Shown here: piece after piece, positions 1 to 12,200 of the stretch
Layout: the number at the start of each line of letters is the position of its first letter
How positions within the stretch are numbered: the stretch's first letter is position 1
DNA from: Vigna angularis
Taxonomy: Eukaryota; Streptophyta; Magnoliopsida; Fabales; Fabaceae
DNA: 64,000 nt
Assembly (NCBI RefSeq): GCF_016808095.1
Contig: NC_068974.1
Location: 29,930,825 to 29,994,824 of the forward strand
Direction of reading: 5' to 3'
Notes under the pieces: model-generated
What the model was told of the DNA's origin: nothing
Database searches by the model: none
What the model saw: only the letters and a program-made list of their open reading frames with translations
Made by a program: the position numbers and the translations under genes

Positions 1-285
1 TGTGTAATTGTATGGCTTACTTGGTGTTTCACTGAAGGACATAACACACAGAAACTCATTTTACCTTGATGATTTAAACCTTATAGCTGTCAACTTTCGA
101 ATAGTTTAGTATTTCCTTTTTCTTAAAGTAGAAAACAATTAAAGCAATAAAATGATAATTGTAATTATTGTTCAATTTTCCACATGCCTTATTCAAACCT
201 ACTGTCAACTAATTTCATTGATTCTATCATATTAATCTGGTTCTCGTTCAGTTGTTTGCATGATTATTGAATTTGCTTCTTCCAG

Positions 286-3200
286 GTACCCACTGTGGGA
301 GAAATGGTTACAATGTTGAAGAAAAAACATAATATGTTTGAAGTGCTTTATGGCTGGTTCCTTGCCAAGGCAGGTTTCTAGGCAATCATGTGTCATCCTT
401 TAATAGGCTTTCAATCATCCACCTTTCATTCCTATGTTTCTCATATATCCTGCTATTAAGTTTCTGACAGATTGCTAGTAAACTTGAGGTCTTTCCTGGC
501 TCTGAGTTTCGTGTGGCATATGAAGAAGCCATCAAGTATGGTGGCAGAGTGATACTTGGTGATCGCCCTGTACAGGTGGGATTAGTTTTTCAATTTAATA
601 TGTTGAAGGCAGAGAAAATTTATACTCTGTTGAAGTTAAATATTCCTCTGAATAATAAAGAGTCATGTTTTTTACACTTATCTCTAGAAGTTAAATTGAT
701 AGTATTGCAAGTATATTGTAATTTATTTTCATTACAATATCTTGGACTCTGGTGTTCTTGAGAATAAATTCATGTTGCATAATCACTAGAAAGCCTTGTG
801 GTATATTCAGCGACTGGAAAGTAACTCTATATTCATTTTGTCCAAACAGGGGAGATTCTGTGTTATAAAGAAGTTCCTTATCTCATTTTTCCAGCATATT
901 TGTAAATTAGAATACCCTTCTTCCAATGACTAGAACTCGTGACCACTATGTAACACAGTAGCATTCTCCAAGCTTACCGCCAACATGTTCATTCTATTGG
1001 AGAAAAATCTTTATTTTTTCTGGAGTCCTGAATCTGTTACTGGAAAAGGCTCAATGCCTATTGTTAGGTTACTTTATGCAAATAACCTAATTCGATCCCC
1101 TCTTCTCACTTCAACACTCGAACAACAGAATTGAAAAGTATGTATGTATTATTGATTCAGTAAAGTATAAAAAATACATGTATACTCTCCCCCAAGGAAG
1201 CTTATCTTCCTGGCTAATATGCCCAGTCTATACTAAAAAGAAAATAACCTCCTGAACAGAAATAAAAGAAGACTATTTATAGTGTCGCCTTCCCGCGCCC
1301 TATCCTTTCTGATAACCCAATCTGCTTCTACTAATTACCGTTTGGTACTAGCGTATATATACCGTTTGACCTTTGATCCCATCCTCCCTTTCATCTGCCT
1401 CTACTTCTGATAGGATCTAAGGTAAGAGGATAGAAAGGCGGGAAAATGAGAGAGCGGTTAGGAAAGGCGGGATGGAAGAGCTTATATAAATAGAGTTCTA
1501 TTCATTGTTAGAAGGCAGCTAGCCATATACTTTTGTGTAAACAGGTCTTGGACCTTGTTGAGGGGGATTAGGCTCCCGTTTCTGGATTTCGTTACACGGT
1601 ACAATATATACATTCACAGTGAAATTCATACTATTCCTTTGTTATTTCTTGTTTCTGTGCTGTTGGGTGTTGGGATATTGTGAGAAAGTTAGGTTTCTCA
1701 ATCGGAAACCTAACAAATTGGTCCGACCTGCCAGATCTTCATCGGAGGAGCGAACAGAGCGCGTCTGAAGAAGAATGGAGGGAAGGTTGATTGCGATTGA
1801 ATCGTCGGTAGAAGAGTTGAGAACGGAGATGAGAGCGGTAACTTGCAAACTACAAGCATTTAGTCGCGCTCGTGAACGACGAACCAGGAACCAACATCGG
1901 AGCTCCGAAGGAAGTCGTGATCCCGTCAATGGGGTATCGGAGGACGAGAAGGTCCGATTAGCATACATAAGTATGGAGGGTAGCGCGAGGTACTGGTTCC
2001 GATTCTGGAGGGAGAAGGCCACGAACCAGTCGTGGGCAGGATTGAAGGATGCGTTGGTGGTAAGGTTTGGAACCATTGTTGAGCGTTTGGCGACATCGAA
2101 ACAGACGGGGACGGTGGACGAGTATGTACGTTACTTTAAGATATGGGTGGGTCGAACGTAGAGTGTGCCGAACGAGCAGCTGTTAGTATATTTTCTGCCA
2201 GGATTGCAAGAGGACATACGGAATCAAGTCCGACCGCATGACCCGTAAGACTTGATGGTGGCGATGCGAATCGCAAGGGATGAAGGATTCCAGGAAGGCG
2301 AAAAGGAGAGGACGACCGGATTCGAACAGGAGAGGACTGTTGGACCCAAACGAGAGAGAACCACTGAATTTGAACGTGAGATGACGACCGGAACCGAACG
2401 GTCTTACGTTTGTAGTCACATGCCGAACGGTCTTACAGCCAAAACGGTCTCCCCATCATTGATTGAGCGGTCCGAGGCCATAGAAGACCAGTCGTCTGAG
2501 GGATGAACGAGCAGTGAGGTGACACGGTCCGAGGGTAATCGCTATAACCAAGGCCGATTGGGAGTTGCCGAGCGATCCGAGGCCAATCACCCAGGCCGAT
2601 CGGGAGCCGCCAAGAGTGTGGGATCAGTCCGGAAGATGCACGGTTTGATATGGAATCGAACGGTATTGGCCATTAAAGGACGAACGGGTTTGATTAATTT
2701 TATAGACAAGGGTCTGGTAGAGGAATTGGGTTTGCCCATGGAGGATACCCAACCGTACCAGGTGAGATTGGGGGATGAGCAGAGGAAGAAAACCAACACG
2801 ATCCGAACGGTTGAAGGCAAGGGGAAGGAACCGAACGGTAGAAAAGCATGGGAAAGCAATAGAAAAGCTGAACGGTATAAAGATAGGGGAAGATTTCCGA
2901 ACAGCATAAAGGCATTGGGAAGAGAGCCGAACGGTATCAAGATAGGGGGAAGAGAACCGAACGGTATAAGAAGTTATTTTACAGGGAAGAATAAGAAGCT
3001 CCTCGCCTTTAAGGAAATAATGCAGACACGAAAATGGTCCCATAAGTTCTGTTTCTCATTTCGACCATCACCCAAGTCTCCTGACAGTAAGTTGCAGGGA
3101 GTAGCTAGAGGGTTCCCTTCCTGTGATAAGACCATATACTTCCCTCCTCCCTTCTGGATACCGTTCGGTCTATACTTCCCTCTTCCCTTCTGGCTACCGT

Positions 3201-6200
3201 TCGACCTCTACTTCCCTCCTCCCTTCTGGATACCGTTCGGTCTATACTTCCCCCTTGCCTTACCGTTCGGCTTCTCCTCTCACACTGTTCGGCCTCACTT
3301 CTCCCTTGCCTTACCGTTCGGCCTCACTTCCCCATACCTTACCGTTCAATATTAGGTTAATTTCCTCCTCTTTTATTCCTAACACCTATTCATCACTCTT
3401 TAAAATTATTTCTATAAGTATGGGAGAAATACTGGCATGTTCTAAATTAGATTAATATGTTCAACATGTACTATTTTATTATGTGAGCTTTCAACTTGGT
3501 TTAATTGGCATGAAGAGCCTTTTTTTATGTATTAATGGATTGTGATTCTGATTGATACAGATTACATTAAGGAGAACATGGAGTAAGATGCCACTTTGGC
3601 ATAAAACAAAACTGTTATACTCTTTACTTTTCCAGGCAGTTTTTTTACCCAGCTCTGATGATCTTAACAAGATGGTAAATTTTATAATCCTCATGTACTA
3701 GTGATAAGTTTGAATTGTTAGTGTTTGTGCTATTTAATTCTTGTCTATATCCTAACTTGGGTTTGCTTTCTTCAGCTGAAGGAAATGGATGACAGTGACA
3801 TGCTAACTCTGGTTATACAGGAAATGAGTAAGGAGTTTCCGACTTTAATGGAGACTCTTGTGCATGAACGAGATCAGTAAGTCGCATTGCACTTAATATC
3901 AATTTACTGATTCATTTATTGCTTCTATTACTTGTAACCTGCTTCCCAATCTTTAGAGAATGCTTCAGTTAATACTTGTCACCCTATTATGTTACCACTC
4001 AGGGGTTCTTGTTGGAGGGTGTCTTGGTTCTGTTATTGACATGCATATTCTTGTCACCCTGGTGGTCTGAAATTCAATACCATGGGGGCATGGACCTTTT
4101 ACCTATAGTGCTTTTTTTGCCTAGGATATGAGAAACCTTTCAATCAATTATATTTTGGAGATTTGTTTTCAGGGGATACTATCTATATGTGATAGGTTCC
4201 TAAACTGGGAACCTAATCAAGAACTCCCTCACAGTCTCTCACACCCAGAAAACAGAGAGAAATATATGGTGAATTATGTATTATTAATAGAAAGAATAGT
4301 GTGTGTATACAAGATTCAGAGGCATAACCCTCTTCACAGGTCAATGGCCTGTTAACAAACAATGTACTAAAAAACTGCCTTCTAACTATCCAAACAATCT
4401 ATTTATACAATTCCTCTACCTTCTATCTTAATCCCATTTCCCATTATGCCCTTTTATCCCAAATACCCTATATCCTAACATTACACCCGCTGCAGAACAA
4501 CCTTGTCCTCAAGGTTGGAATGGGGAAGCTTGGTCTCATGGCTCCTCTTCCTCATCGGCTTACCATACGAAGGAAACCCACTGGCTTTGCCCTTCAATTT
4601 AAGTCAGGGGGCTTGGGCGGTGGCAAATTTTCCTCTTCTTCTTCGGCCAAGATCAGCATTCGCAATCCCCGCTCTGGACATTGATGACCCGGGCTGAAAT
4701 GCCCTCCGCACCAGAAGCATCTTCCCTCTTCTCTCCTTTTCACGTACTCCTAATATGGTAGGTTGCGGGTATTCCTTTCCCTCCAGTCCCCAGTCGTTCT
4801 TGCGGCGCCGCCTTCGGGGGTTGCCTCTTTCTTCACGGAACCGACACTTTCCGCGGCCCCTCCTTGACTTTGCGTATCGCGTTGGAACTCTACTCGCGCC
4901 ACCACTCTCGCCGTTCGTCCCCACGAACTTTGGTTCTTGGGCACCGACCCCCGTCCCGTCTTTGTATGCGCACCTAATTTCTCCACATCACGCTCGACTC
5001 GCATGGCTGTCATCAAGTCTTGGGGATCATGCGGCCTGACATGGTTGCCCACCTCCTCCTGGAGTCCTGCCATGAAGTAGCCCAGAATCTGTTCCTCTGG
5101 GATTTTGGTGGTCTGCCCCACCAACACTTCGAACTCTCTTACGTATTCCTCCACCGTCCCGACCTGCTTAATGGTCGATAGCCTCTCATACACTGTTCCC
5201 CGCGTTCCTCCCCCGAACCTAATCCCCAAAGCTCTCTTTAACCCTTCCCAAGAATGGTTCTTGGTTTTCTCTCTCCAAAATCGAAACCAACTCCCAACAT
5301 ACCCCTCCATACTAATGAAAGCCAGTTGTAATTTCTCGTCTTCGTCCACTCTCTGCACCTCGAAGAACTTTTCCGCCTTACTGATCCAGTTCCACAGTTC
5401 GCCACCTTCGAACACGGGTAACTCCACCCGTTTTCTCCAATTAATTTGTCCGTCCTGTCGCCCTTCTCCTCGTCTTTCTCTATCTTCGTCGGGTCCGACA
5501 CCGTTGTCATTCACCGAAGATTCACTGCCCCCTTGGCGATGGTCGTTCGGGTCGCGATTGCGATCCCCTAACATCTTCAGGATCGCCTGAATATCCTGAC
5601 GCATTGCTTCGTAATTCTGCCTCCATGCCCCGATTTCATGCCACAAGAACACCGTATCAGCCTTCGTCTCGGCTATCGCAATGTATACCGCCTCCATCTG
5701 CCCTTCTATTGCTGCCACTCTTCCCTCCATCCCGCGCGCTCGTCACTCCTTCGATCGGGATGAATCCGGCAGGTCGGATCAATTGATAGGTTCCTAAACT
5801 GGGAACCTAATCAAGAACTCCCTCACAATCTCTCACACCCAGAAAACAGAGAGAAATATATGGTGAATTGTGTATTATTAACAGAAAGAATAGTGTGTGT
5901 ATACAAGATCCAGAGGCATAACCCTCTTCACAGGTCAATGGCTTGTTAACAAACAATGTAACCAAAAACTACCTTCTAACTATCCAAACAATCTATTTAT
6001 ACAGTTCCTCTACCTTCTATCCTAATCCCATTTCCCATTATGCCCTTATATCCCAAATACCCTATATCCTAACAATATGCCTTTCAAGTAGTAGTATGCT
6101 CTGCCCTCTGGTGGTGGGACGATTGTAACATCCCAAATATATAATATTAAAACTATAAAGGAACTATCACATAATTAATATAATAGATTAGTTAACAACT

Positions 6201-9200
6201 AGGAGATATAAAGTTTTATTACAGTCATTTAAACATAACTATAACCAAACTCCATATACAGATTTACTAAGCTCAAACCATATACAAGATTTGGTGTTTT
6301 AAAACAACCAAAAGAAATGACAGCTACTAAAGTGATAATACAAAAACTACTAAGCCTCTGGGCAATCTCCACCTAAGGCTTGCTCCATGGTCACCTCATC
6401 ATTTTCTGCTCACACCCACCAGATGATTATAGCCAAGACAACAAAGCACAAGGACATACCAAAAAGACATAAACAAAAGGGTAAGCTAGTGATACAAAAC
6501 AATTCATAATATATATTAACATTTCACACATGAATCACATTTCACATAAAACAATTCAAACATCTTAAACATGCCAAGACCAAGACTGGACTATCCATAT
6601 ATAGTATGAATGTCGAGCTATGGCGGGTCGTGCACTTGTGGTGGCTTTTACTTCTTTGCAAAGCCATTGTCAAATGGTTTCACCCTACCACACTCACAAG
6701 GTTATTCTGTATCGCGTCTTAGGCCATACTGGAAGCACCTAGACTAAGACTTTCTGCTACTCTGACCACATGTATCAATCTTCTCTAATTGAAAATGAAC
6801 GATCATTAGAGTTTCAGGATAACCCCTAAGACTGAGTTCCCTACATTCATACCAACAATACTTGAAACCACCAATAGGAATTTCCTCCTTGGAATTCTTT
6901 TCCACACTTTTTCATTCACATACATATCTTTCATATAACTAGAGTAGGCAATCACATGAAACCACTGCATATCCATCAATGCACAAGAACCAATTCAAGA
7001 AGAACCAATAAACAACACTAAAACCTTTTAAACCCATACTTAAGGGAAGGCTCAAAAGACACATGCATAGGAAATAAAGTCCACATGTAGAGGAAAATGT
7101 GAGAGTTCAAGAAAAAGAGTGGAAACTAACTTACTTTTTCGGACAAACTGATCGGATAGGTTGGTAGACTTTGCCTGAAGGATCACATACATGCTTCCTG
7201 ATCTTCAAACAAATGACTCAGCAGGTAAAAGACATAGAGGAAAGGAAAAGCACTAGACGAAATTGTTTTTAGAGAGATGGTGTGACTTGAAATAATGAAA
7301 CTTGTCTTATAAACTTCTATTTATAATAAAACCATTTAATATTAAAATAATTGAGTCTCACAATTTTTAAACTACTACTACTTCTAAAATGTCATTTTTC
7401 TAGGTTTTACATCCTTCCCAACAAAAAAAATTTTCGTCCTCAAAAATTCACTCATTAGGTAGAATGAAAACATGCTCTCCTCATTTTCTCTATCACAACC
7501 ACCTAGCTCAATCGAGATACTACTCCTTAACAACCTTACTATCATGAAAACCTTGTCTTTGCGCTAAAATGCTCTAGTGTTCAATAATGTAGATTGGTTT
7601 AGCCCCTATTCTCAAATCAACTTCTCAACCTTCAAACCTCAGCGTTAAGGATCCTCCTTCACATGACCAACAAATTTGTATCTGACTTGCACTACCTTTT
7701 GTAAATTCTTTTTAAAACTTTAGCTAGCCTTGACATCATATTAATGTCTGACTGATATCACTTCACCTTCTCTTGCTTCCTCTTTGAAACACCATACAAC
7801 TGACTTATTCAGTCATGACTTCTGATTTTTCTGCCAACTGTTAACACTTTTGATCACTCTTAAACACAACCACTTTGATAACTTCACCTTCCTTTATTGA
7901 GCTTTTCCCTTGAGTAACTTAGTCCTTCATTACAAACGCAGAACTCTCATCCGTTGCAACGACAAAACCAATTTGAGCTCTCCATCTTCACTTCTTTAAC
8001 TCACCATTCTGAACCATCTGCATTTCTTGACTTACTAGCTTGTAACCATGCTTAGATCTGCATCTTTCTCAACTTGAAATCACTTGCTTGATTAGTACTT
8101 AGCAATCTTATGATACATCTCAAACTAGAATTGTCCAAACTGCTTTTTCTTAACCCATTTTGAGAATTTCACTAGTTATAGTATTGCAACTATAATAATG
8201 AAATCTCTTTACAACTTTGCTTTAGACCCCAGTCTTCATACTCTCCAACTAATCTTACTTAATCCTTATCGAACCAAGAACTTGAATCTTCTTTTTGTTC
8301 TAACAATCTTAACACTTTCTCCTCTCAAGATTGACACTACAACTTGAAACCATAGCTTAGTTCATCTCCTTCGTCTAGTGACCCATTTTCTTTGATCAAT
8401 GTCCATTAACACTCTCTTACTTCAAGTTTAACACCGTAGCTTGAAACCATAGGCTCACTTCGTCTTCTCTGTCTCTTTCCTATTTCCCTTATACACAACC
8501 TCACCTTTGTCTTTTGAAGGTCATCAAACACTCTTAACTCATCCCTAAAACAAACATCTCTACCGATTAAAGAGGACCACAACTCACAAACCATCAACAC
8601 ATTAATAAGAAAGCTCTTCTCACACACCTCTTACTTATAAGAACATGTCCACCATCATCCACTCCGCTACTGTAATCCTCATACAGTCATACTCATCTGT
8701 TTACTGAAAAAGATAATCCATTCATGTTAGCTTTAACCAGAAAATCACCCCTCTTGAGAACCTTTTTAAAAAATTTTATGATTTTGCAAAACCTAGAGAA
8801 CTCATCTTTAACACGATAACCTTATCATTCCATTTCCTCAAGATTGTCTCCATTCCTTAGGAAACATAATTCCCAAAAACCATTGTTACTTGAGCCAAGA
8901 CTTACACTCGAACTGTTCCACCTGCCCTCTACTTCTCTTCCAAGATCTATGAAACTTGTAGCTATTTTGATTATTGCACTGAGTCTAGACCACTACTACT
9001 TTAACAACTCCTCCTTTTTCTTCTTTTACTCTACACACCTAACAGGAACTATACAAAAAGGAACTATGGACATTGGTGCAGCTTCATACGCTAATGCAAT
9101 AGTTCACTCCACTACTTTAAGGTGGAAATTCTTGTACCTGCTTCAGAACATCCATAGAAACCCTTCCACAATTAAGATCATGTCTTCTCCTCTTCACTTG

Positions 9201-12200
9201 TCCTTGTTAATTTTCTCTAATTCTCACAATCATGGTTATCAAACTTGCGAGTTTATGTTTCTAGACCTGGCTTTCGAGTTATTAGAAAGTGAGTTTATGC
9301 CTAACTCATCCCCACACAACCGGCTTGTAAGGTGAGGTTTGCACCTCACTTATATATTATCATTTGGCCTTATCTCTAGTCGATGTGGGACTTCCAACAC
9401 ATCCCCACATCGGGTGGTCCGATAGCGGCCCGATTGCGGGTGGAAGAGAAGAATAGAATGCCCACTTAGAACTCGCTAGGATAGGCTCTAACCTGGCTCT
9501 GATACCAACTTAAGATTGAAACTGCAAAATAATTCTAGAGGGCTTGATTGATCCCTCTCACAATCTTCTATTTATAAGAATAAATTGATACACAAGTACA
9601 TGATAAATAGGGTAACCCTAGACACAATATAATCATGATAAATAGAGTAATCCTAGACATAATATAATCATGATAAATAGGGTAACCCTTGACACATTAT
9701 AATGATGATAAAATAGGATAAATATCCTAACACTCCCCCTCAAGCTGGAGCATACAAATTATATGTACCAAGCTTGGAACAAATAAACTCAATCCGAGGA
9801 CCCCTTAATGACTTTGTCAATACATCTGCGAGTTGATCGTTTGACCCAATAAACTCAGTACATATTTCTTTGGTCAACAACTTTTCACGAACAAAATGAC
9901 AATCGATTTCTATATGTTTAGTCCTCTCGTGAAACACTGGATTTGATGCAATGTGGAGAGCAGCTTGATTGTCGCAATACATCTTCATAGTATGGATGTC
10001 ACAAAATTTAATCTCTTGAAGGAATTGTTTCACCCATATAAGTTCACATGTTAGTGATGCCATTGCCCTATACTCGGCTTCCGCGGTTGATCGAGCTACT
10101 ACATTCTGTTTCTTACTTTTCCATGAAATAATGTTTCCTCCCAGAAAAACACAATATCCTGTTGTAGACCGTCTATCAATAGGTGAACCTGCCCAATCTG
10201 CATCACAATACCCAGAGACATGAATGCTTCCTTTATCTTCATATAACAATCCTTGCCCGGGAGCCTTCTTTACATACCTTAGAATGCGAATGAGAGCATT
10301 CCAATGGTCAACACATGGAGCCTGCATGAACTGACTAACCACTCCAACTGCAAAGGATAGATCTGGCCTTGTAATAGTGAGATAAATCAGTTTGCCAACC
10401 AGCCTCCTATACCTCTCTGGATCGGAGAATAATTCACCTTCTTCTGTCCTTAATTTCTGGTTTGGGTCCATGGGACTGTCTACCGGTCTACAATCAATCA
10501 TGCCTGTTTCTTGTAATATATCAAGAGCATACTTCCTTTGGGAGATTACAACTCCATCTTTTGATTGCGCTACTTCAATGCCTAAGAAGTATTTGAGACT
10601 TCCAAGATCCTTGGTTTGAAAATGTCTACACAAGTACTCTTTTAGTTGAGATATTCCAACAACATCATTTCCTGTAATGACAATATCATCAACATATACT
10701 ATTAAGTAAACACATTTTCCGAGAGAAGAATGACAATAAAAAACTGAATGGTCCACTTCACTGCGTTTTAGCCCAAATTTTTGAACAATGGAGCTAAACT
10801 TTCCAAACCAAGCACGTGGGGATTGCTTGAGGCCATATAGAGATCGATGCAATTTGCATACCATACCAGACTCCCCCTGAGCAACAAACCCAGGAGGTTG
10901 CTCCATATAAACTTCTTCCTCAAGATCACCATGTAGGAAGGCATTCTTGATATCCAATTGATGAAGTGGCCAGTGACGAATGGCTGCCATGGCAAAGAAG
11001 AGACGAATAGTAGTCATCTTGGCTACAGGAGAGAAAGTGTCACAATAATCAAGACCATAAACCTGAGTGTAACCTTTTGCAACAAGCCGAGCTTTGAGCC
11101 GATCAATTTCACCATCAGGGCCAACTTTAACTGCATACACCCATCGACAACCAACCGCCTTTTTGCCTGGGGGAAGGGGCACCAGCTCCCAAGTATTACT
11201 GTGGTCAAGAGCCTGCATTTCTGCAATCATAGCTTGTCGCCATCCAGGATGATCAAGTGCTTCTTTCACATTCTTGGGTATAACAACAGAGGACACTGAG
11301 GATAAAAGAGAAAAATAGGAGGACGACAATCGATGATAGCTTAGAAAATTATAAACGGGATGAGGGTTCCGAGTGGAACGAGTACCTTTTCTGAGGGCAA
11401 TAGGCCATGCTGAATCATTTGCACCAGGAGGCGTGGGAGGAGGTGACGAGGGAGAAGAATCTGAAGTAGGAGATTCACCATTGTCTTGGGGAGGTGGACT
11501 ATCCATTGGGGCCCTGTGTGGGATGATCTCAGTATGTGGAGGAACAGGTGTAGAAGGATTGTGATCAAGAGTTGGAATGATAGAGACAGTGGAGCTATTT
11601 GATTCAGCCATTGGAATAGGAAGGACCTGCTGGAGGAAAGAAACATCCTGAACAGATGGAGAGAAGTAAGGAGTCTGTTCAAAGAATGTGACATTGGCAG
11701 ACATGTAATACTTCTTAGTTTCAGGAGAGTAACACCGATATCCTTTTTGAAGTCGAGAATAGCCTAAGAAGACACATTTGAGAGCGCGAGCGGAGAGTTT
11801 GTCTAGACCTGGAGACATGTCATGAACAAAACATACACAGCCAAACACTCGGGGAGATGTATGAAAGAGAGGATCATTAGGAAACAAAATGGAGAAAGGG
11901 ACTTTATTATCAAGAGAGGAGGAGGGCATCCTATTAATAAGATAACATGCAGTTAAGATGGCATCCCCCCAGTGATGGACAGGAATATGGGCACCAAGCA
12001 AAAGGGTACGAGCAGTTTCAACCAAGTGTCTATTTTTTCGTTCTGCTATACCATTTTGCTGTGGTGTATGAGGACAAGTAGACTGATGTAAGATACCATG
12101 GGAACTCAAGATGGCAGAAAAGGAGGATGAGAAATACTCTTTTGCATTATCACTTCTTAATATTTTGATTACTTGACCAAATTGATTCTTGATTTCATTC

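Larger units (their letters stand above)
1062..3384. mobile_element. Composite Ty3-like LTR insertion with inverted LTRs, in TraB copy A intron
   Basis: The insertion has TG...CA ends and a 5-bp target duplication CCTAT (1057-1061 and 3385-3389). Copies B and C carry the uninterrupted intron at the same point. 1062-~1408 reads as an LTR in minus orientation (TATA mirror CTATTTATAG near 1274). ~1409-1715 reads as a related LTR in plus orientation (TATAAATAG near 1484, ending CCTAACA). A gag fragment, a protease remnant and a CCGTTCGG-rich minisatellite follow. One reading is a minus-strand solo LTR into which a related plus-strand element inserted. The internal junctions are approximate; the outer ends are firm. 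Confidence 0.8.

Noticed and set aside
2519..3355. 278-codon open frame
   Set aside because: Apart from the short protease remnant it is a repeat-driven frame across a minisatellite inside a dead element.
1409..3384. Simple two-LTR retrotransposon in TraB copy A intron
   Set aside because: The right end does not repeat the 5' LTR, and the left LTR-like segment is inverted, so a composite origin was preferred.
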